Counted from the first letter of the stretch, positions 46,285 through 55,970 are shown. The stretch: DNA of 64,000 nucleotides from Pseudonocardia benzenivorans CB1190 (GCF_000196675.2 NC_015312.1:4092001-4156000), one strand, 5' to 3'. Notes: generated by a model from the letters alone, not told the origin. Program-made: numbers and translations.

Positions 46285-47748
46285 TCACGCTCCGCCGGAG
46301 AGCTTCTCCCGCAGCGCGGCGAGCTGCTCGTCGCTGGCCAGCGAGCCGCCGGACTCGGCCGGCTCCCCACCCTGCGAGGAGTAGTTGGTGCCGCCGCCGT
46401 CGGCCGCCGCCTCGGCGTCGGCCTCCGCGGTCTTCTTGATCTGCGCGATGTGCTGCTCGTACCGCGCGTGCGCCTCGGCGTACTCCTTCTCCCAGGCCTC
46501 ACGCTGCGACTCGAAGCCCTCGCGCCACTCGCCGGAGTCGACGTCGAAACCCTCGGGGTAGATGTAGTTGCCCTGGTCGTCGTACTCGGCGGCCATGCCG
46601 TAGCGGGTCGGGTCGAACTCGGTGTCGACCGTCATGCCCTCGTTGGCCTGCTTGAGCGACAGCGAGATGCGGCGCCGGTCGAGGTCGATGTCGATGACCT
46701 TGACCATGGCGTCGTCGCCGACCTGGACGACCTGCTCCGGGATCTCGACGTGGCGCTCGGCCAGCTCCGAGATGTGGACCAGGCCCTCGATGCCCTCCTC
46801 GACGCGGACGAACGCGCCGAAGGGGACCAGCTTGGTGACCTTGCCCGGGACGATCTGGCCGATCGCGTGGGTCCGGGCGTACAGGCGCCACGGGTCCTCC
46901 TGCGTCGCCTTGAGCGACAGCGAGACCCGCTCGCGGTCGAGGTCGACGTCGAGGACCTCGACGGTGACCTCCTGGCCGACCTCGACGACCTCGGAGGGGT
47001 GGTCGATGTGCTTCCAGGACAGCTCGGAGACGTGCACCAGACCGTCGACGCCGCCGAGGTCGACGAACGCACCGAAGTTGACGACCGAGGAGACGACACC
47101 CTTGCGCACCTGGCCGCGGGCCAGCTGGTTGAGGAACTCGCTGCGGACCTCGGACTGGGTCTGCTCGAGCCACGCCCGGCGGGACAGGACCACGTTGTTG
47201 CGGTTCTTGTCCAGCTCGATGATCTTGGCCTCGATCTTGCGGCCGACGTAGGGCTGCAGGTCGCGCACGCGGCGCATCTCGACCAGCGAGGCCGGCAGGA
47301 AGCCCCGGAGCCCGATGTCCAGGATCAGGCCGCCCTTGACGACCTCGATGACCGTGCCCTCGACCGGCTCGTCGGCCTCCTTGAGGGCCTCGATCGTGCC
47401 CCAGGCGCGCTCGTACTGTGCGCGCTTCTTGGACAGGATCAGACGGCCCTCCTTGTCCTCCTTCTGGAGAACGAGGGCCTCGACGAACTCGCCGACCTCG
47501 ACGACCTCTGCGGGGTCGACGTCGTGCTTGATCGACAGCTCCCGCGAGGGGATGACGCCCTCGGTCTTGTAGCCGATGTCGAGAAGGACCTCGTCACGGT
47601 CGACCTTGACGATGGTGCCCTCGACGATGTCGCCATCGTTGAAGTACTTGATCGTCTGGTCGATGGCGGCGAGGAAGTCCTCCTCCGACCCGATGTCGTT
47701 GACGGCGACCTGCGGCGTGGTCGGGGCGGCGGTGGTGTCGGTGGACAT
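46285..47748 (-). CDS. rpsA: 30S ribosomal protein S1
   Basis: 487 aa. Four S1 RNA-binding domains at about 36-105, 123-188, 209-277 and 294-363 (GDIVEGTIVKVDRDEVLLDI, VEGTVIEVVKGGLILDIGL, VRKGVVSSVVNFGAFVDLGG, QIVPGKVTKLVPFGAFVRVE), then an acidic/Gly-rich tail, typical of the four-domain high-GC type. ATG 47748. Helps bind mRNA to the 30S subunit; leaderless messages, common here, usually need it less. The 328 bp upstream are its leader/promoter region. Confidence 0.97.
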   Translation of the reverse strand: MSTDTTAAPTTPQVAVNDIGSEEDFLAAIDQTIKYFNDGDIVEGTIVKVDRDEVLLDIGYKTEGVIPSRELSIKHDVDPAEVVEVGEFVEALVLQKEDKEGRLILSKKRAQYERAWGTIEALKEADEPVEGTVIEVVKGGLILDIGLRGFLPASLVEMRRVRDLQPYVGRKIEAKIIELDKNRNNVVLSRRAWLEQTQSEVRSEFLNQLARGQVRKGVVSSVVNFGAFVDLGGVDGLVHVSELSWKHIDHPSEVVEVGQEVTVEVLDVDLDRERVSLSLKATQEDPWRLYARTHAIGQIVPGKVTKLVPFGAFVRVEEGIEGLVHISELAERHVEIPEQVVQVGDDAMVKVIDIDLDRRRISLSLKQANEGMTVDTEFDPTRYGMAAEYDDQGNYIYPEGFDVDSGEWREGFESQREAWEKEYAEAHARYEQHIAQIKKTAEADAEAAADGGGTNYSSQGGEPAESGGSLASDEQLAALREKLSGGA

Positions 47749-48076
47749 GTAGTGGGTTGCTCCGGTGCTGGATTGCGGCGTGGTCCTGATGACCTGGTTG
47801 TCGGTGTGTAGCTGTGACGTTGTAGCTGTCACCCTTTGGATCGTCGATGGGTCTCGCAGATCATGCTCGATGGTGCTGACGCCGCGGCGGGCGGTACCCG
47901 GGCAAGGGCCCTGCGGTGTCCGCCGCGTTGACCACGGTGTGTGGTTCATGCTACGCGGCGCCCGGATATCGGGGCAATGCGGGTCCCCCCGGACGAGGCC
48001 TGACTAGCTGGGACGATGTGCCCGTGCGGACACTACTGCCGGTACCCGCGAGCCAGGCATCCGCCGGTGACGCCCC
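47749..48076. other. divergent promoter region rpsA / methyltransferase
   Basis: No gene seen. Contains the rpsA leader on the minus strand; GGAG lies 12 nt before the rpsA ATG. TTGACC at 47928-47933 (+) is a possible -35, but I could not place a good -10 for either gene. Confidence 0.5.
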
Positions 48077-48949
48077 GTGAGCGACGGTGAACAGGACGTG
48101 AGTGCGGCCACGCCCCGCGCGCCGGGCGCCTCGGCCGAGGCACTGCTCGGCACCGCCGGGATCGCGCGGCGCGGCGTCGGTTCGGCGGAGTCGCAGCGGG
48201 CGAGCCGGGCGTGGTGGGACGCCGACGCCGACGACTACCTCGCCGAACACCGCGCCGACATCGGCGACGTCGACTTCGTGTGGTCCCCGGAGGCGCTGCG
48301 GGAGGCCGACGCCCGGCTGCTCGGCGACGTCGCCGGACGCCGGGTCCTCGAGGTCGGGTGCGGGTCGGCGCCGTGCTCGCGGTGGCTCGCGACACAGGGC
48401 GCTCGGCCCGTCGCACTCGACCTGTCCGGCGCGATGCTGCGGCACGCCCGCGCCGCGGGCGAGGCGACCGGTGTCCCGGTCCCCCTCGTCCAGGCCGGGG
48501 CCGAGCGGCTGCCGTTCGCCGACGCCTCGTTCGACCTCGCGTGCTCGGCCTACGGCGCGGTCCCGTTCGTCGCCGACCCGCGCCGGGTGATGCAGGAGGT
48601 GGCGCGGGTGCTGCGGCCGGGAGGGCGCTGGGTGTTCGCGGTCAACCACCCGATGCGCTGGGTGTTCCCCGACGATCCCGGCCCCGACGGCCTCACCGTC
48701 GGGCAGTCGTACTTCGACCGCACCCCCTACCTGGAGGTCGACGACGCCGGGGCGGCCACCTACGTCGAGCACCACCGCACGATCGGCGACCGGGTGCGGG
48801 ACATCGTCGCGGCCGGGCTGGTGCTCGACGACATCGTCGAGCCCGAGTGGCCCGAGGGCCACGAGCGCGTGTGGGGACAGTGGTCCCCGTTGCGCGGCAG
48901 GCTCTTCCCCGGCACCGCGATCTTCGTGACGCACCGTCCCGGCGGTTGA
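48077..48949 (+). CDS. class-I SAM-dependent methyltransferase
   Basis: 290 aa. SAM site VLEVGCGSAPCSRWLATQGA (motif I), ALDLSGAMLRHAR (motif II), FDLACSAYGAVPFVADP (post-I region), VARVLRPGGRWVFAVNHPMR (motif III). HRADIGDVDFVWSPEALRE is the usual N-terminal cap of a Streptomyces/Mycobacterium group with unknown substrate. GTG 48077. Divergent from rpsA. Confidence 0.92.
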   Translation: MSDGEQDVSAATPRAPGASAEALLGTAGIARRGVGSAESQRASRAWWDADADDYLAEHRADIGDVDFVWSPEALREADARLLGDVAGRRVLEVGCGSAPCSRWLATQGARPVALDLSGAMLRHARAAGEATGVPVPLVQAGAERLPFADASFDLACSAYGAVPFVADPRRVMQEVARVLRPGGRWVFAVNHPMRWVFPDDPGPDGLTVGQSYFDRTPYLEVDDAGAATYVEHHRTIGDRVRDIVAAGLVLDDIVEPEWPEGHERVWGQWSPLRGRLFPGTAIFVTHRPGG

Positions 48950-49314
48950 CCGGGCGGGGCCCGTCGGGGTCTCTGCCGGGATCGGCGGCATGACCGACGT
49001 GCCCGACGTGACGTGGCGGTAGGCCACGCGTTGGCGTGCCCGGCGCGAGCTGTTGTGCGGCAACGGATCCGCCGACGTCGTCGGAGATCGCCCGCACGCC
49101 GGGCGGCATCGCACGCGCAGGTGCCCGCCCCGGCCCGGCGGCCTGCGCGCCAACGCCGACGCCCTCGTCGACGTCCGGGTGGACGGGGAGGGCGGCTCCG
49201 TCGCGGCGCCGCCGACGCCGACGAGCCGGCCGCGACCACGACTCCCCCGGCGCGGCGACCGGCGCGGCGACCGCGGTGATCACGACGGCGGCACCCCCCG
49301 CGTAGGGTCCCGCC
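48950..49314. other. non-coding or decayed region before the thioesterase
   Basis: No intact gene. In the + frame beginning at ATG 48990 the reading MTDVPDVTWR ends at a TAG, then continues open to a segment GGLRANADALVDVRVDGEG that looks protein-like. This may be a broken gene, but the family is unclear and composition alone can give such frames. Upstream of the thioesterase there is a TAGGGT box at 49303-49308. Confidence 0.35.
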
Positions 49315-49770
49315 GTGCCGATCGATCCCGCGGAGCTCGCCGCGCTGCCGAGCATCGACGCCGCCGAGCTGCTCTCCACCCGGATGGGCATCGAGCTCGT
49401 GTCGCTGTCGCTGGAGGAGGTCGTCGGGCGGATGCCCGTCGCCGGCAACAAACAGCCGTTCGGCCTCCTGCACGGGGGCGCGAACGGCGTACTGGCCGAG
49501 ACGCTGGGGTCGACACTGTCGGCGCTGCACGCCCTGCCGGACCGCTTCCCCGTCGGCCTCGAGCTCGCGTGCACCCACCACCGGTCCGCGACGAGCGGGT
49601 GGGTCACCGGCACCGCGCGACCGCTGCACGTCGGCCGCAGCACCTCCACCTCGGAGATCGTGATCACGGACGATTCGGGCAGCCGTGTCGCGACCGCCCG
49701 GCTGACGTGTCTGCACCGCGACACCCGGCCCGATCCGGGCCCCTCCGGACGATCGGGTCCGACCGCTTGA
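49315..49770 (+). CDS. PaaI-type hotdog thioesterase
   Basis: 151 aa. Hotdog fold: VGRMPVAGNKQPFGLLHGGA with the conserved GLLHGG helix start, LAETLGSTLSALHAL, ELACTHHRSATSGWVTGTAR, LHVGRSTSTSEIVI and ARLTCLHRD. Hydrolyses aryl- or acyl-CoA thioesters, probably a tetramer. GTG 49315 is 6 nt after TAGGGT: leaderless. Resembles EntH/PaaI-type enzymes; exact substrate unknown. Confidence 0.9.
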   Translation: MPIDPAELAALPSIDAAELLSTRMGIELVSLSLEEVVGRMPVAGNKQPFGLLHGGANGVLAETLGSTLSALHALPDRFPVGLELACTHHRSATSGWVTGTARPLHVGRSTSTSEIVITDDSGSRVATARLTCLHRDTRPDPGPSGRSGPTA

Positions 49771-49952
49771 TCCCCGCCGGACGGAGGTAACGGCCGTCGC
49801 CCGAGTCCCGATCACGACTTGGACACAACAGTCCGGCGCGAACTGTCCAGCTCGCAGGGGGCGGGACTAGCTTTCGCGCCTATGCCTCGCCCGTTCGTGG
49901 CGGGGCCGAGGCCAGCCTGACGCCCGGGGGGTGCAGGTGCGAGGAGGTCAAC

Positions 49953-51179
49953 GTGGCTAGAGCAAGGCGCATCGCAGCGGTCGCGAGCGGGGCGGTTCTT
50001 GCCGTCGTGCTCGCGGGCTGTGCTGCCAACCAGGGGGCGAGCACCGACTCCGGCGCCGCGTCCGCCAGTGCCGACATCCCGGCGGTGACGACCCTGCCCG
50101 TGCCGCCGGACGCGCAGAAGCCTGCCGGCAACGGCCAGGCGACCTGCAGCGGCGTGAGCATCGCGTTCGCCGGTGCGCAGTCCGGCGGCAACGCGCAGCT
50201 GGGCATCAACATCCTCAACGGCGTCCAGCTCGCCATCAACCAGCACAACCAGGCGAACCCGAACTGCCAGGTGACCCTGAAGAAGTTCGACACCGAGGGC
50301 GACCCGGGCAAGGCGCCCGGCATCGTCACCCAGGTCACGAGCGACTCCGACATCATCGGCGTCGTCGGGCTGCCGTTCTCGGGTGAGTCGAAGGCGACCG
50401 GCGCGATCTTCGAGCAGGCCGGCCTGGTGCACCTGACACCGTCGGCGACCAACCCGACGCTCACGCAGAACGGCTGGACGACGTTCTTCCGCGCCCTGGG
50501 CAACGACAACGTGCAGGGCCCGGCCGCCGCGAAGTTCATCACCGGCAAGCTCGGCGCCAAGAAGGTCTGCGTCATCCAGGACGACTCCGACTACGGCATC
50601 GGCCTGGCCAACGCGACCAACCAGGCGCTCGGTGCCGTCGCGGCCGACTGCCAGGACAAGGTCACCACGGGTCAGAAGGACTTCTCGGCCGTCGCCAGCA
50701 AGGTGATCGCGGCCAAGCCGGACGCGGTCTTCTACTCCGGCTACTACGCCGAGGGCGCCCCGCTCGACCAGCAGCTGGTCACCAAGGGCTTCACCGGCAA
50801 GTTCGTCGGCCCCGACGGCGTCAAGGACGACAAGTTCATCCAGCAGGCGGGCGACGCGTCGAACAACGCGTTCTTCACCTGCCCCTGCGTCCCGGGTGAG
50901 CTGCTGCCCGACTTCGCCAGCGCCTACCAGGGCGTGAGCGGCGGGTCCGCCCCCGGCACGTACTCGCTCGAGGGCTACGACTCGACGACGATCCTGCTGC
51001 GCGGCATCGACTCCGGCATCAAGGACCGGGCGGCGCTGAAGGACTACGTCAAGAACTACGACGCCGACGGGTTCAGCAAGCACTTCAAGTGGGACTCGAC
51101 CGGCGAGCTCGCGACCACCGCCGTCTACGGCTACAAGGTCGACAACGGCAAGATCGTCTACATCGGAACGATCGGCTGA
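49953..51179 (+). CDS. branched-chain amino acid ABC transporter substrate-binding lipoprotein
   Basis: 408 aa. Signal peptide with lipobox LAGC (Cys23), a Ser/Ala linker, then a type-I periplasmic-binding fold: SIAFAGAQSGGNAQLGINIL, VGLPFSGESKATGAIFEQAG, VCVIQDDSDYGIGLANATNQ, DAVFYSGYYAEGAPLDQQLV, YDSTTILLRGI. GTG 49953 with AGGAGG upstream. Heads the Liv-type operon; separated from the permease by a strong hairpin. Ligand is inferred from family (Leu/Ile/Val), other amides are possible. Confidence 0.93.
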   Translation: MARARRIAAVASGAVLAVVLAGCAANQGASTDSGAASASADIPAVTTLPVPPDAQKPAGNGQATCSGVSIAFAGAQSGGNAQLGINILNGVQLAINQHNQANPNCQVTLKKFDTEGDPGKAPGIVTQVTSDSDIIGVVGLPFSGESKATGAIFEQAGLVHLTPSATNPTLTQNGWTTFFRALGNDNVQGPAAAKFITGKLGAKKVCVIQDDSDYGIGLANATNQALGAVAADCQDKVTTGQKDFSAVASKVIAAKPDAVFYSGYYAEGAPLDQQLVTKGFTGKFVGPDGVKDDKFIQQAGDASNNAFFTCPCVPGELLPDFASAYQGVSGGSAPGTYSLEGYDSTTILLRGIDSGIKDRAALKDYVKNYDADGFSKHFKWDSTGELATTAVYGYKVDNGKIVYIGTIG

Positions 51180-51207
51180 CACGGCCATCACATCAGTACG
51201 ACACTCT

Positions 51208-51254
51208 CGGGCATGCCCGCCGATGACCTCACGGGTCGTCGGCGGGCATGCCCG
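51208..51254 (+). terminator. 21-bp hairpin between binding-protein and permease genes
   Basis: CGGGCATGCCCGCCGATGAC and its complement (51208-51228 with 51234-51254) pair over 21 bp with one non-Watson-Crick position and a 5-nt loop. Each arm also contains a self-complementary CGGGCATGCCCG. It probably acts as a partial terminator or 3' stabiliser that raises binding-protein expression over the membrane components. Confidence 0.8.
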
Positions 51255-51271
51255 TCGCACATGAGGGACGT

Positions 51272-52279
51272 GTGCCCGTGATCTCGACAATCGTGCTCGC
51301 CCAAGGCCCCGACTGGATCCAGTTCGATGTCGAGGCCTTCGTGAGCCAGTTCTGGAGCAACACCATCGACGGGCTCGCGTACGGCTCGATCTACGCGCTG
51401 GTCGCGATGGGCTACACGATGGTCTACGGCGTGCTGCAGCTGATCAACTTCGCGCACTCCGAGGTCTTCATCGTCGGCGCCTACGCGGTGTTCTTCGTGC
51501 TCTCCGCGCTGGGCTTCGGCCCGTCGGCACCGAACCTGAGCGTCGCCGCCCTGGTCGGCGACCTCGTCCTCGCGATGCTCGTCGCCATGCTCGTCTCCGG
51601 GCTCGTGGCGGTCGCCCTCGAACGGGTGGCCTACCGGCCGTTGCGCCGTCGCAACGCGCCGCGGCTGGCGTTCCTCATCACCGCGATCGGTGCGTCGTTC
51701 GCCATCCAGTACGCGCTCTTCGCCTGGCGTGGCGCCAACCCCGAGCCGGCCGTGATCATGTTCCGGCCGAAGCCGGTCTTCGAGATCTTCGGCGCGACCA
51801 TCGACAGCCAGCAGCTCGTCATCTTCGGCGCCGCCATCGTGCTGATGATCATCACGGACATGTTCGTGAACCGGACCCGGCTCGGGCGCGGCCTGCGCGC
51901 CGTCGCCCAGGACCCCGACACCGCGACGCTGATGGGCGTCAACAAGGAACGGGTCATCGTGCTGACCTTCCTCATCGGAGGCATCCTCGCCGGCGCCGCG
52001 GCGCTGTTCTACGTCATGAAGGTGCCCGCGGGCGTCCAGTTCAACGGCGGCTTCATCCTCGGCATCAAGGCCTTCGCCGCGGCCGTCCTCGGCGGCATCG
52101 GGAACATCCGCGGGGCCCTGCTCGGCGGCCTGTTGCTCGGCGTCATCGGCAACTACGGTCAGACGCTGCTGGGCAACGCCCAGTGGACCGACGTCGTCGC
52201 GTTCGTCGTACTGGTGGGCATCCTGATGATCCGCCCGACGGGCATCCTCGGCGAGTCCCTCGGGAGGGCGCGGGTATGA
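51272..52279 (+). CDS. livH: branched-chain amino acid ABC transporter permease LivH
   Basis: 335 aa, eight or so membrane helices: LAYGSIYALVAMGYTMVYGV, LINFAHSEVFIVGAYAVFFV, RNAPRLAFLITAIGASFAIQ, GLRAVAQDPDTATLMGVNKE (EAA-like coupling loop) and AFAAAVLGGIGNIRGALLGG. I prefer GTG 51272 (GAGGGA just upstream) over ATG 51248, which lies inside the hairpin stem. The 3' end overlaps livM by 4 bp (ATGA). Confidence 0.94.
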   Translation: MPVISTIVLAQGPDWIQFDVEAFVSQFWSNTIDGLAYGSIYALVAMGYTMVYGVLQLINFAHSEVFIVGAYAVFFVLSALGFGPSAPNLSVAALVGDLVLAMLVAMLVSGLVAVALERVAYRPLRRRNAPRLAFLITAIGASFAIQYALFAWRGANPEPAVIMFRPKPVFEIFGATIDSQQLVIFGAAIVLMIITDMFVNRTRLGRGLRAVAQDPDTATLMGVNKERVIVLTFLIGGILAGAAALFYVMKVPAGVQFNGGFILGIKAFAAAVLGGIGNIRGALLGGLLLGVIGNYGQTLLGNAQWTDVVAFVVLVGILMIRPTGILGESLGRARV

Positions 52280-53445
52280 CGACCTCTTCGACCTCGCCGA
52301 AGACCGGCACCGCGAGCGAGGCCACCCCCACCACGGGCCGCGGCTGGTTCTTCGGGCTGGGCGACCAGTGGAACAGCCTGCCGCGGCCGCAGCAGTGGGC
52401 GTGGCTCGTCCCGGTGGTCGTGCTGATCTACGCGCTCCCGCTGCTCAACCCGCCGCTGCTCACCACCGAGCCGGGGACCAACTTCCCGCTCGCGCTGTTC
52501 GACGTCGCGCGGTTCGCGCTCATCGCGATCGGGCTCAACGTCGTCGTCGGCCAGGCGGGCCTGCTCGACCTGGGCTACGTCGGCTTCTTCGCGATCGGCT
52601 CCTACGTCGCGGCGCTGCTGACCAGCCCGGACTCCGTGCTGTGGCACATCCCGTACCTGTGGACGCTGCCGCTGGCGATGGCCGTGACGATGGTGTTCGG
52701 CCTCATCCTCGGCGCGCCCACGCTGCGGCTACGCGGGGACTACCTGGCGATCGTCACGCTCGGGTTCGGTGAGATCGTCCGGCTCCTCGCGACGATCGTC
52801 GAGCCCCTCAAGGGCCAGGTCGGCTTCCAGAGCGTCGGCCACCCGCCGGGCACCAACTCCGAGGGCAACGCGATCTTCGCCGTCTCCAACGGCACACCCT
52901 GGTACTGGCTGTGCGTCACGATCACGATCATCGTCCTGTTCCTCGTCGGAAACCTGGAGCGCAGCCGCGTCGGCCGGGCGTGGGTCGCCATCCGCGAGGA
53001 CGAGGACGCCGCCGAGATCATGGGCGTGGCCACGATCCGCTTCAAGCTGTGGGCATTCGTGATCGGTGCGGCCATCGGCGGGCTGTCCGGCGCGCTGTTC
53101 GCCGGGCAGATCGGCTTCGTCAACAACCAGAAGTTCGACGTGCCGACGTCGGTGCTGTTCCTCGCGGCCGTCGTCCTCGGCGGGTCGGGCAACAAGGTCG
53201 GCGTCATCCTGGGTGCGTTCGTCGTGTCCTACATCCCGAACAGGTTCGTCGAGCTCGCGGCGTACAAGTACCTGATCTTCGGCGTCGCGCTCATCGTGCT
53301 GATGATCTTCCGGCCGCAGGGTCTGCTCGGCGCCCGCCAGCGGCTGCTCGCCTACGGGCGGCAGGCGTACCTGCGGATCGTCGGCAAACCCGAGCAACTC
53401 AGTTCGGACAGCTCGCTGAAGGGCGAGGGGGACCGGATCTCATGA
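52276..53445 (+). CDS. livM: branched-chain amino acid ABC transporter permease LivM
   Basis: 389 aa. Polar N-terminal ~35 residues, then the LivM helices: [79 protein letters not shown] (coupling loop), [20 protein letters not shown]. Paired with LivH as the channel. Overlaps livH and livG by 4 bp each. Confidence 0.95.
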   Translation: MTTSSTSPKTGTASEATPTTGRGWFFGLGDQWNSLPRPQQWAWLVPVVVLIYALPLLNPPLLTTEPGTNFPLALFDVARFALIAIGLNVVVGQAGLLDLGYVGFFAIGSYVAALLTSPDSVLWHIPYLWTLPLAMAVTMVFGLILGAPTLRLRGDYLAIVTLGFGEIVRLLATIVEPLKGQVGFQSVGHPPGTNSEGNAIFAVSNGTPWYWLCVTITIIVLFLVGNLERSRVGRAWVAIREDEDAAEIMGVATIRFKLWAFVIGAAIGGLSGALFAGQIGFVNNQKFDVPTSVLFLAAVVLGGSGNKVGVILGAFVVSYIPNRFVELAAYKYLIFGVALIVLMIFRPQGLLGARQRLLAYGRQAYLRIVGKPEQLSSDSSLKGEGDRIS

Positions 53446-54569
53446 CCGAGCCGACAGGCGACGACCGGCGCGACCCCGCCGCCCCGGATCCCGGCACCGA
53501 GCGGGCCTCCGGCACGGAGCGGATCGGCAGGCACGCCGCCGACGCGACCCCCGCGGGCACCGCCGCGCACACCGAGGGCGGCGTCGAGCTCGACGAGCAG
53601 ACCCGCGAGGAGGCCGTCCAGCGGGCCGACGAGCACACCGAGCACCTCGCCGCCGAGGGCCCGGGCCTCGTCCCCGACGGCGAGGGCAGCATCGTCGAGC
53701 AGCTCGCCCACATGACGGCGGAGGAGCTCGCCGAGCGCGAGGCCGAGGTCGCGGAGGTGGTCGCGCCCGACCGCGACATCGCCGTCGAGGTCGGCGACAC
53801 CCTGCTGAGCATGGACGCGGTCACGATGCGCTTCGGCGGCCTCGTGGCGCTCGACGCGGTGTCCTTCGACCTGAAGCGCGGCGAGATCCTCGGGCTCATC
53901 GGGCCCAACGGTGCCGGCAAGACGACGTGCTTCAACGCACTCACCGGCGTCTACCGGCCCACGTCGGGTCAGGTCCGGCTCGAGGGCCAGCCCCTCGGGC
54001 GCCGGTCACGGCACCAGATCACGCGCCTGGGCATCGCGCGCACGTTCCAGAACATCCGCCTCTTCGGCGAGATGACCGCGCTGGAGAACGTCGTCGTCGG
54101 GGCGGACGCCCGGCACCGCACGAGCGTCGTCGGTGCGCTGCTGCGGCTCCCCCGCCACCACCGCGAGGAGCGGCAGGCGATCGACCGGGCCATGGCCCTG
54201 CTGGAGTTCGTCGGCATCGCGCACAGGGCCGCCGACAAGGCGCGCAACCTGCCCTACGGCGACCAGCGGCGGCTGGAGATCGCGCGGGCGCTGGCGACCG
54301 AGCCCAAGCTGCTGTGTCTCGACGAGCCGGCCGCCGGGTTCAACCCCGCCGAGAAGGACAACCTCATGGGGTTGATCCGCAAGATTCGCGACGACGGCTA
54401 CACGGTCCTGCTCATCGAGCACGACATGCGGCTGGTCATGGGCGTCACCGACCGGATCGTCGTGCTCGAGTTCGGGCGCAAGATCGCCGAGGGGCTGCCC
54501 TCCGAGATCCGGGAGAACCCGGCCGTGATCGCCGCCTACCTGGGGGTGCCCGACGATGCCACTGCTTGA
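53442..54569 (+). CDS. livG: branched-chain amino acid ABC transporter ATPase LivG with N-terminal extension
   Basis: 375 aa. The ATPase core (~120-375) has Walker [10 protein letters not shown] (154-162), [20 protein letters not shown], a degenerate signature [19 protein letters not shown], Walker [16 protein letters not shown] and [15 protein letters not shown]. About 118 residues precede it, rich in Glu, Asp and Ala ([38 protein letters not shown]), probably helical. LivG is normally ~255 aa. ATG 53442 overlaps livM by 4 bp, supporting the long form, although a later start cannot be excluded. Confidence 0.92.
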   Translation: MTEPTGDDRRDPAAPDPGTERASGTERIGRHAADATPAGTAAHTEGGVELDEQTREEAVQRADEHTEHLAAEGPGLVPDGEGSIVEQLAHMTAEELAEREAEVAEVVAPDRDIAVEVGDTLLSMDAVTMRFGGLVALDAVSFDLKRGEILGLIGPNGAGKTTCFNALTGVYRPTSGQVRLEGQPLGRRSRHQITRLGIARTFQNIRLFGEMTALENVVVGADARHRTSVVGALLRLPRHHREERQAIDRAMALLEFVGIAHRAADKARNLPYGDQRRLEIARALATEPKLLCLDEPAAGFNPAEKDNLMGLIRKIRDDGYTVLLIEHDMRLVMGVTDRIVVLEFGRKIAEGLPSEIRENPAVIAAYLGVPDDATA

Positions 54570-55269
54570 GCTGAACGACGTCTGCGCCCACTACGGCCGG
54601 ATCCAGGCCCTCGACGGCATCACCCTGACCGTCGAGGAGGGCGAGGTCGTCACGCTGATCGGGGCCAACGGCGCCGGCAAGACGACGACCATGCGCGTGA
54701 TCTCCGGGATCCGTCCCGTCTCGTCGGGCAAGCTGCTCTTCGACGGCGACGACATCAAGTCGCTACGCGCCGACCTGCGCGTCGTGCGTGGCATCTCCCA
54801 GTCCCCCGAGGGCCGCGGCGTGTTCCCGGGCATGACGGTGCTCGAGAACCTCGACATGGGCGCCTACACGCGCAAGGACCGCAAGTCGTTGGGCGCCGAC
54901 CTCGACCGGGTCTTCTCGCTGTTCCCGCGGCTCGCGGAGCGGCGCACCCAGGCCGGGGGCACCCTGTCCGGCGGTGAGCAGCAGATGCTCGCCATCGGCC
55001 GCGCGCTGATGGCCAAGCCCCGGCTGCTGCTGCTCGACGAGCCGTCGATGGGCTTGGCGCCGCAGTTCATCGCCCAGATCTTCCGGATCATCACCGAGAT
55101 CAACGAGCAGGGCACCACGGTCCTGCTCGTCGAGCAGAACGCCCAGCAGGCGCTCAGCCGCGCCGACCGCGCGTACGTGATCGAGACCGGACGGATCGTG
55201 AAGGCCGGGACGGGCGCGGAGCTGCTCGCCGACCCGGCGATCAAGGAGGCCTACCTCGGCGTGGCCTGA
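54556..55269 (+). CDS. livF: branched-chain amino acid ABC transporter ATPase LivF
   Basis: 237 aa. Walker A GANGAGKTT, VVRGISQSPEGRGVFPGMTV, signature LSGGEQQMLAIGRALMAKP, Walker B LLLLDEPSMGLAPQ, VLLVEQNAQQALSRADRAYV. Overlaps livG by 14 bp. Partner of LivG in the ATPase heterodimer. Last gene of the operon; a strong hairpin follows. Confidence 0.96.
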   Translation: MPLLELNDVCAHYGRIQALDGITLTVEEGEVVTLIGANGAGKTTTMRVISGIRPVSSGKLLFDGDDIKSLRADLRVVRGISQSPEGRGVFPGMTVLENLDMGAYTRKDRKSLGADLDRVFSLFPRLAERRTQAGGTLSGGEQQMLAIGRALMAKPRLLLLDEPSMGLAPQFIAQIFRIITEINEQGTTVLLVEQNAQQALSRADRAYVIETGRIVKAGTGAELLADPAIKEAYLGVA

Positions 55270-55280
55270 GGCCGTGACGC

Positions 55281-55321
55281 ACGACGCCCCGGCGGCTCCT
55301 GGTGGGCCGCCGGGGCGTCGT
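55281..55321. terminator. bidirectional 16-bp hairpin terminator
   Basis: ACGACGCCCCGGCGGC (55281-55296) pairs perfectly with the segment 55306-55321, with a 9-nt loop. It lies between the convergent livF and pdtaR genes, 12 bp and 20 bp from their stops, so it likely ends both transcripts. Confidence 0.9.
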
Positions 55322-55340
55322 CGTCGCCACGGGGTACGGG

Positions 55341-55970
55341 TCAGCGCGCTTCGGCGAGGCCCTCGACCACTGCCTCGGCGACCGCCTTCATCGTCGTGCG
55401 CCGGTCCATCGCGGTGCGCTGGATCCAGCGGAACGCCTCGGGCTCGCTCATGTTCTGCTTGCTCATGAGCAGGCCCTTCGCCCGGTCGACGACCTTGCGG
55501 GTCTCCAACCGGTCCGACAGCGTCGCGACCTCGTCCTCCAGCGCCTTCTTCTCGGCGAACCGGGAGACGGCCAGCTCGATCGCCGGTACCAGCTCGTGCC
55601 GGGCGAACGGCTTGACCAGGTAGGCCATCGCGCCCGCGTCGCGCGCCCGCTCGATGAGGTCGCGCTGGCTGAACGCGGTGAGCATCACGACGGGAGCGAT
55701 GCGCTCCTCGACGATGGTGCCCGCCGCCTCGATACCGTCCTTCTTGGGCATCTTGATGTCCATGATCACCAGGTCGGGCCCGAGGCTGCGGGCCAGCTCG
55801 ACCGCCGCCTCGCCGTCGCCCGCCTCACCCGCGATCTGGTAGCCCTCCTCGGTGAGCATCTCGGTGAGATCGAGACGGATGAGCGCCTCGTCCTCGGCCA
55901 CGAGCACTCGCCAGCCCGGGGCGGGTCCGGCCGCCTCGGCGGCGTCGTCCTCGGAAACCTGCTGAGCCAC
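55341..55970 (-). CDS. pdtaR: ANTAR-domain response regulator PdtaR
   Basis: 209 aa. Receiver domain (~21-138) with phosphoacceptor Asp71 (VIMDIKMPKKDG), acidic pair in VAEDEALI, and Lys120 in YLVKPF. ANTAR RNA-binding domain (~145-200: ALEDEVATLSDRLETRKVVD, RAKGLLMSKQNMSEPEAFRW, IQRTAM). In mycobacteria the orthologue Rv1626 is phosphorylated by PdtaS and binds two-hexaloop RNAs to antiterminate transcription. GTG 55970 has AAGGAGAG upstream. The cognate kinase is not in the window. Confidence 0.95.
   Translation of the reverse strand: MAQQVSEDDAAEAAGPAPGWRVLVAEDEALIRLDLTEMLTEEGYQIAGEAGDGEAAVELARSLGPDLVIMDIKMPKKDGIEAAGTIVEERIAPVVMLTAFSQRDLIERARDAGAMAYLVKPFARHELVPAIELAVSRFAEKKALEDEVATLSDRLETRKVVDRAKGLLMSKQNMSEPEAFRWIQRTAMDRRTTMKAVAEAVVEGLAEAR

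Noticed and set aside
48990-49314. Possible broken gene before the thioesterase
   Set aside because: An early TAG and no recognisable family; kept only as a gap description.
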